Origin: a virus
IMG/VR virus record: IMGVR_UViG_3300031688_000077
Coordinates: 1 to 31,026 of that record
Direction: 5' to 3' (one strand)
Length of the DNA stretch: 31,026 nucleotides
The translations under genes were made by a program, and so were the position numbers. Below are positions 27,846-31,026 of the stretch, piece by piece (the stretch's first letter is position 1; every line of letters begins with the position of its first letter). The notes under the pieces are model-generated. The model was not told the origin of the DNA. It made no database searches and saw nothing but the letters and a program-made list of their open reading frames with translations.

Positions 27846-28646
27846 ATGGCAACAATAATAGACGAGCGTCAACTGATAGATGATACAACTGAAACAGATA
27901 CGATAACTGACATCACAGAACAAGAGACTCCAGTAGAGCAACCTCTTGTAGATGAAGAACCTACACAAGAACTTCCTGATAAATATAAAGGTAAGAGTAC
28001 AGCGGATATTGTGCGTATGCACCAAGAAGCTGAGAAACTCTTAGGTAAACAAAGTTCCGAAGTAGGTGAGTTACGTCAAGTTGTTGATGACTATATCCAG
28101 ACACAACTCGCCACCACAGAAGCACCGCAACAAAATTCTGAAGACGAAATAGATTTTTTCTCTGATCCCGACAAGGCAGTCGAAAGAGCTATAAGCAATC
28201 ATCCTAAGATTAAAGAAGCAGAGCAAGTATCTGCTCAGTATAAACAAAATGCGGCTATGTCCGAACTACAAAATAGACATCCTGATATGAAGGATATTTT
28301 GGAGGACGGTAAGTTCGTAGATTGGATCAAAGGATCAAAGATTCGCACACAGCTTTTTGCACAGGCAGATCAGCAGTATGATTACGAGGCCGCGGATGAG
28401 CTTTTCAATAATTGGAAGGAACGTCAGCAGGTAGTAGGGCAAACTGTCGCTAATGAGAAGCAACAACGCAAAGACACTATTAAGGCCGCATCTACAGGTA
28501 ATACTAGAGGAAGCGGAGAGCAGTCGGCAAAGAAAATCTATAGACGTTCAGACATTATTAAACTTATGAAAACCGATCCTGAACGATACCTGTCATTATC
28601 CGATGAGATTATGCTTGCATATCAAGAGGGAAGAGTTCGACAATAA
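27846..28646 (+). CDS. Capsid scaffold protein
   Basis: 266 residues from ATG 27846, with GGAG about 9 bases upstream. It is acidic and helical at the N terminus (TETDTITDITEQETPVEQPL), has PDKYKGKSTADIVRMHQEAEK (residues 46-65) and a long coiled-coil-like centre with many Gln/Asp/Glu, ending in a basic C terminus (YRRSDIIKLMKTDPERYLSL). The K-Y-K-G-K-S-x-x-D-I/L-V-R-M-H-Q-E-A-E motif is standard in podovirus scaffolds. It sits right before the capsid gene and would guide prohead assembly. Confidence 0.85.
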   Translation: MATIIDERQLIDDTTETDTITDITEQETPVEQPLVDEEPTQELPDKYKGKSTADIVRMHQEAEKLLGKQSSEVGELRQVVDDYIQTQLATTEAPQQNSEDEIDFFSDPDKAVERAISNHPKIKEAEQVSAQYKQNAAMSELQNRHPDMKDILEDGKFVDWIKGSKIRTQLFAQADQQYDYEAADELFNNWKERQQVVGQTVANEKQQRKDTIKAASTGNTRGSGEQSAKKIYRRSDIIKLMKTDPERYLSLSDEIMLAYQEGRVRQ

Positions 28647-28675
28647 ATAATCTTATAATTTAAGGAAGTATTATC

Positions 28676-29635
28676 ATGGCTACATCAACATATCCCGCCA
28701 CGGGCGGTTTTGTAGGAAAGAGTGACACGGCTACGTTTATCCCCGATATTTGGAGTGACGAAGTTATTGCCGCGTATCAAAAAAGCTTAGTTTTGGCAAA
28801 TCTAGTTAAGAAGATCAGCATGACAGGTAAGAAAGGCGATGTTCTACACATCCCCAAGCCTACCCGTGGTTCTGCTTCCGCTAAAGCTGAGAACACCGCA
28901 GTAACTGTTCAGAACGCTACTGAGTCTGAAATTCAAGTAGTAATCAACAATCACTTTGAATATTCTCGTATGATCGAAGATATTGTTGAAGTGCAAGGTC
29001 TAGCTTCTCTACGTCAGTTCTACACTGGTGACGCAGGTTATGCTTTAGCCAAGCAAGTTGACGACGATCTGTTCACACTTGGTAAGTTCTTTGGTGATGA
29101 CAACGGTTCTGGTTCTGATTGGATTCACAGCAACAGCTTTAACTTCTCAGGTGCTTCCGGTATCGAAGCTTATGCCGCTGACGCTGTTGCCGCTGGTGAC
29201 GTGTTCAATGACGCAGGTTTCCGTGCCGCTATTCAGGTATTGGACGATGCTGACGTTCCTATGGACAACCGTTGCTTTGTTGTTCCTCCTTCTCTCCGTA
29301 ACGCTATTATGGGCGTTGATCGCTACATGTCTTCTGACTTTGTAGACGGACGAGGTGTACGTAACGGTCAGATTGGAAACCTATACGGTGTTGATGTATT
29401 TGTTTCTTCTAACTGCCCTGTTATTGAAACTGCCGCACAGAACAGTGCTGGTGGAGACGTTAAAGCCGCTCTCTTGGTACATCAAGATGCAATGGTTATG
29501 GCAGAGCAACAAGGTATTCGTTCTCAGACCCAGTACAAGCAGGAGTTCTTGGGAACTCTATACACTGCTGATACTCTGTACGGTGTTAAAACACTACGTC
29601 CAGAAGCAGGTGTTGTATTGGCTGTTAATGGCTAA
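28676..29635 (+). CDS. Major capsid protein
   Basis: 319 residues from ATG 28676, with TAAGGAAG upstream. MATSTYPATGGFVGKSDTAT begins the protein; FIPDIWSDEVIAAYQKSLVL, then GDVLHIPKPTRG and ALAKQVDDDLFTLGKFF are typical of T7-type/HK97-fold capsid proteins of marine podoviruses. Later residues ALLVHQDAMVMAEQQ and GTLYTADTLYGVKTLRPE belong to the P-domain and end. It forms the icosahedral shell. Gene follows the scaffold by 29 bases and is followed by a terminator. Confidence 0.93.
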   Translation: MATSTYPATGGFVGKSDTATFIPDIWSDEVIAAYQKSLVLANLVKKISMTGKKGDVLHIPKPTRGSASAKAENTAVTVQNATESEIQVVINNHFEYSRMIEDIVEVQGLASLRQFYTGDAGYALAKQVDDDLFTLGKFFGDDNGSGSDWIHSNSFNFSGASGIEAYAADAVAAGDVFNDAGFRAAIQVLDDADVPMDNRCFVVPPSLRNAIMGVDRYMSSDFVDGRGVRNGQIGNLYGVDVFVSSNCPVIETAAQNSAGGDVKAALLVHQDAMVMAEQQGIRSQTQYKQEFLGTLYTADTLYGVKTLRPEAGVVLAVNG

Positions 29636-29645
29636 GTAGTAAACT

Positions 29646-29690
29646 GGAGGCTCCTCATAACGGGGAGTCTCCTTTATTTTTATTTTATTT
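29646..29690 (+). terminator. Rho-independent terminator after the capsid gene
   Basis: GGAGGCTCC (29646-29654) pairs with GGAGTCTCC (29664-29672) over 9 bp with one G-U, loop of 9, followed by a T-rich tract (TTTATTTTTATTTTATTT, 29673-29690). It could limit read-through from capsid into the fibre gene. Confidence 0.8.
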
Positions 29691-29701
29691 AAGAGGTAGA
29701 C

Positions 29702-31003
29702 ATGTCATTATTTAGAGGCTCAAACGGTGTTGGCACAGGAACTATAAATGCTAAACCACTTACGTTAGCTGATTATGATATTGCGTCTTGGAATGCTTAT
29801 AGTTTTCTTGGAGACGGTACTACTACAATTTTTACTTTAGCTTCAGACGCTGGAAGTAACTATAACACACAAATTTATATTGATGGTATTTATCAAGAAA
29901 AAGAAACGTATAGCCTTACAGAGCTAGCCTTAACTTTTTCGGAAGCTCCTCCTCTTGAAGCATCTATCGAAGTCATGGTTGCAGAAATCATGCCAGTTGG
30001 TAGCACCACTTCTGATTTAATATCTCATGTCCCTGACGGTTTATCAATATCTTTTACGGATGTTCAAACTGAATTGCGAAGCATCCGTAACGATTTAGGC
30101 GGATCAACTCAAATTTTAGCCATAGATACCTTTACTGGTACTGGCTCTACAACCGCATTTACAATGTCTCAAAGCGCATCAGACGCTTCCTTGCTTACTG
30201 TTGTTATTGATGGTTTAGTACAAAACGTAAACTCTTACACCGTTACTAACGGTACTGCTTTAGTTTTTTCTGAGGCTCCCCCTCTAAGTGCTTTAATTGA
30301 GGTAAGAGCTTTAGTACGTGGAAATGTTATATCTACTGAGTTAGCAACCAATGAGTTTACTGGTAATGGTTCTACTACAGCATTTACACTTTCCTCTTCC
30401 GCTGTTAAAAACAATACTTTTGTTTACATTAACGGTGTGTATCAGTTTAAGAGTACATACGCAGTAGTAAACACCGCACTTACTTTTTCTACTGCCCCCC
30501 CTATAAATTCTTCTATTGAAGTTATGCTTGTTGGGTTTACTACAACTATTAATTCTAATCCATCGGCAGACAGTGTTTCAACAGCGGCCCTACAAACTAG
30601 TGCAGTCACTACAGCCAAAATAGCAGACTCTAATGTAACTACAGCTAAGATAGCAAGCGGTGCTGTAACAGCGGCTAAGATAGCTGATGGCTCTATTACG
30701 ACTGCAAAGTTAGCCGCAGGGGTAGGAGGGGCTTTCAATGACTTTGCAGTCAAGACTGCTGACTACACAGCTGTTAGCAAAGATCAAATCATTGTGAACT
30801 CTGGAAGTGCAGTCACTATTACATTGCCTGCAAGTCCAAGCGCAGGCAACATAGTATTTATAGAAAACGCTGGAGCAGGCACAGTGACTGTTGCCCGCAA
30901 CGGCTCAAACATTAATTCAACAGCGGACGATGGTGAACTGGCAACAGGTGCAGGTGCAACTCTTGTGTACGTTGATTCAACAATTGGATGGAGGGAGTTA
31001 TAA
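29702..31003 (+). CDS. Repeat-built tail fibre/tail appendage protein
   Basis: 433 residues from ATG 29702, with AAGAGGTAG upstream. Three copies of a roughly 60-residue beta module lie at residues about 34-94, 143-203 and 218-276, each with F-x-G-x-G-(S/T)-T-x-F-T-(L/M) ... (I/V)-x-(I/V)-(D/N)-G-(I/V/L) ... F-S-x-A-P-P-x-x-(A/S)-x-I-E-V. Then four decapeptide repeats of the V-T-T-A-K-I-A type (about 301-340) and a C-terminal beta domain (341-433). Such architecture is typical of phage fibres with trimeric shaft repeats. It lies after the capsid terminator and probably starts the tail/fibre gene group that continues past the right edge. Confidence 0.75.
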   Translation: MSLFRGSNGVGTGTINAKPLTLADYDIASWNAYSFLGDGTTTIFTLASDAGSNYNTQIYIDGIYQEKETYSLTELALTFSEAPPLEASIEVMVAEIMPVGSTTSDLISHVPDGLSISFTDVQTELRSIRNDLGGSTQILAIDTFTGTGSTTAFTMSQSASDASLLTVVIDGLVQNVNSYTVTNGTALVFSEAPPLSALIEVRALVRGNVISTELATNEFTGNGSTTAFTLSSSAVKNNTFVYINGVYQFKSTYAVVNTALTFSTAPPINSSIEVMLVGFTTTINSNPSADSVSTAALQTSAVTTAKIADSNVTTAKIASGAVTAAKIADGSITTAKLAAGVGGAFNDFAVKTADYTAVSKDQIIVNSGSAVTITLPASPSAGNIVFIENAGAGTVTVARNGSNINSTADDGELATGAGATLVYVDSTIGWREL

Positions 31004-31026
31004 ATGGCTATTAAATTAGGCGGAGG
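31004..31026 (+). CDS. Start of next gene (cut by window end)
   Basis: ATG 31004 overlaps or abuts the previous stop (TAAATG), with GGAGGGAG 8 bases upstream. Only MAIKLGG is visible. The context suggests another tail or fibre protein, but nothing more can be said. Confidence 0.6.

Noticed and set aside
1-31026. CRISPR arrays, tRNA genes, integrase, insertion sequences
   Set aside because: No repeat-spacer pattern, cloverleaf-like tRNA, recombinase motif or transposase was found by reading; a dedicated search (for example a tRNA covariance scan) would be needed to be certain.

Overview
The window reads as about 31 kb of a lytic, podovirus-like bacteriophage genome of marine type. Evidence is a T7-style replication set (Pol I-family polymerase, bifunctional primase-helicase, FEN-type exonuclease, endonuclease I-like resolvase, SSB-like protein), a terminase/portal/scaffold/capsid block, T7-like tail adaptor and nozzle candidates, large internal virion protein candidates, and an adenosylcobalamin-dependent class II ribonucleotide reductase. 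That combination recalls Zobellviridae/cobavirus-like and related marine podoviruses; this placement is inference. No integrase, tRNA or phage RNA polymerase was seen here. The host is probably a gammaproteobacterium: there are good sigma70-type promoters, consensus DnaA boxes and a near-consensus Fur box (inference).

Layout. Two transcription blocks diverge from an 842-base gene-free region (21628-22469). The minus-strand block (21627 down to 10374) holds early/metabolic genes: small unknown genes, a possible gp88-like protein, a cluster of tiny overlapping genes, then SSB, primase-helicase, DNA polymerase, two accessory nuclease candidates, exonuclease, endonuclease I, a DUF3310 protein and the class II RNR, ending at a bidirectional terminator (10298-10332). 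The plus-strand block begins at a strong promoter (22307-22335) with TerS, an M15 peptidase endolysin, TerL and portal, then small lysine-rich proteins. A second, nearly identical promoter (27204-27232) precedes two small genes, scaffold and major capsid, followed by a terminator and a repeat-built tail/fibre gene running into the right edge. The left edge (1-10294) is also plus-strand and late: a fibre-like gene open at the left edge, a cluster of small membrane/lysis genes, a receptor-binding-type tip protein, a 3TM holin, tail adaptor, nozzle-like protein and three probable internal/ejection proteins. Both edges fall in tail-fibre territory and both are plus strand, so the window is probably a cut of a circularly mapping genome with a few kb of tail genes missing.

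Most notable is the control region. It has eight back-to-back 11-bp repeats (21985-22072) with four exact TTATNCACA DnaA-box matches, preceded by 10-11 bp spaced repeats. On its minus-strand side lie a promoter, a hairpin and a Fur-box-like operator; on its plus-strand side lies a promoter followed by five TTAAGTA elements, four of them in 10-11 bp steps, just before an AT-hook-bearing TerS. Read together this looks like a phage origin plus early/late switch wired to host regulators (DnaA, Fur). The components are visible in the sequence; the function is inference.
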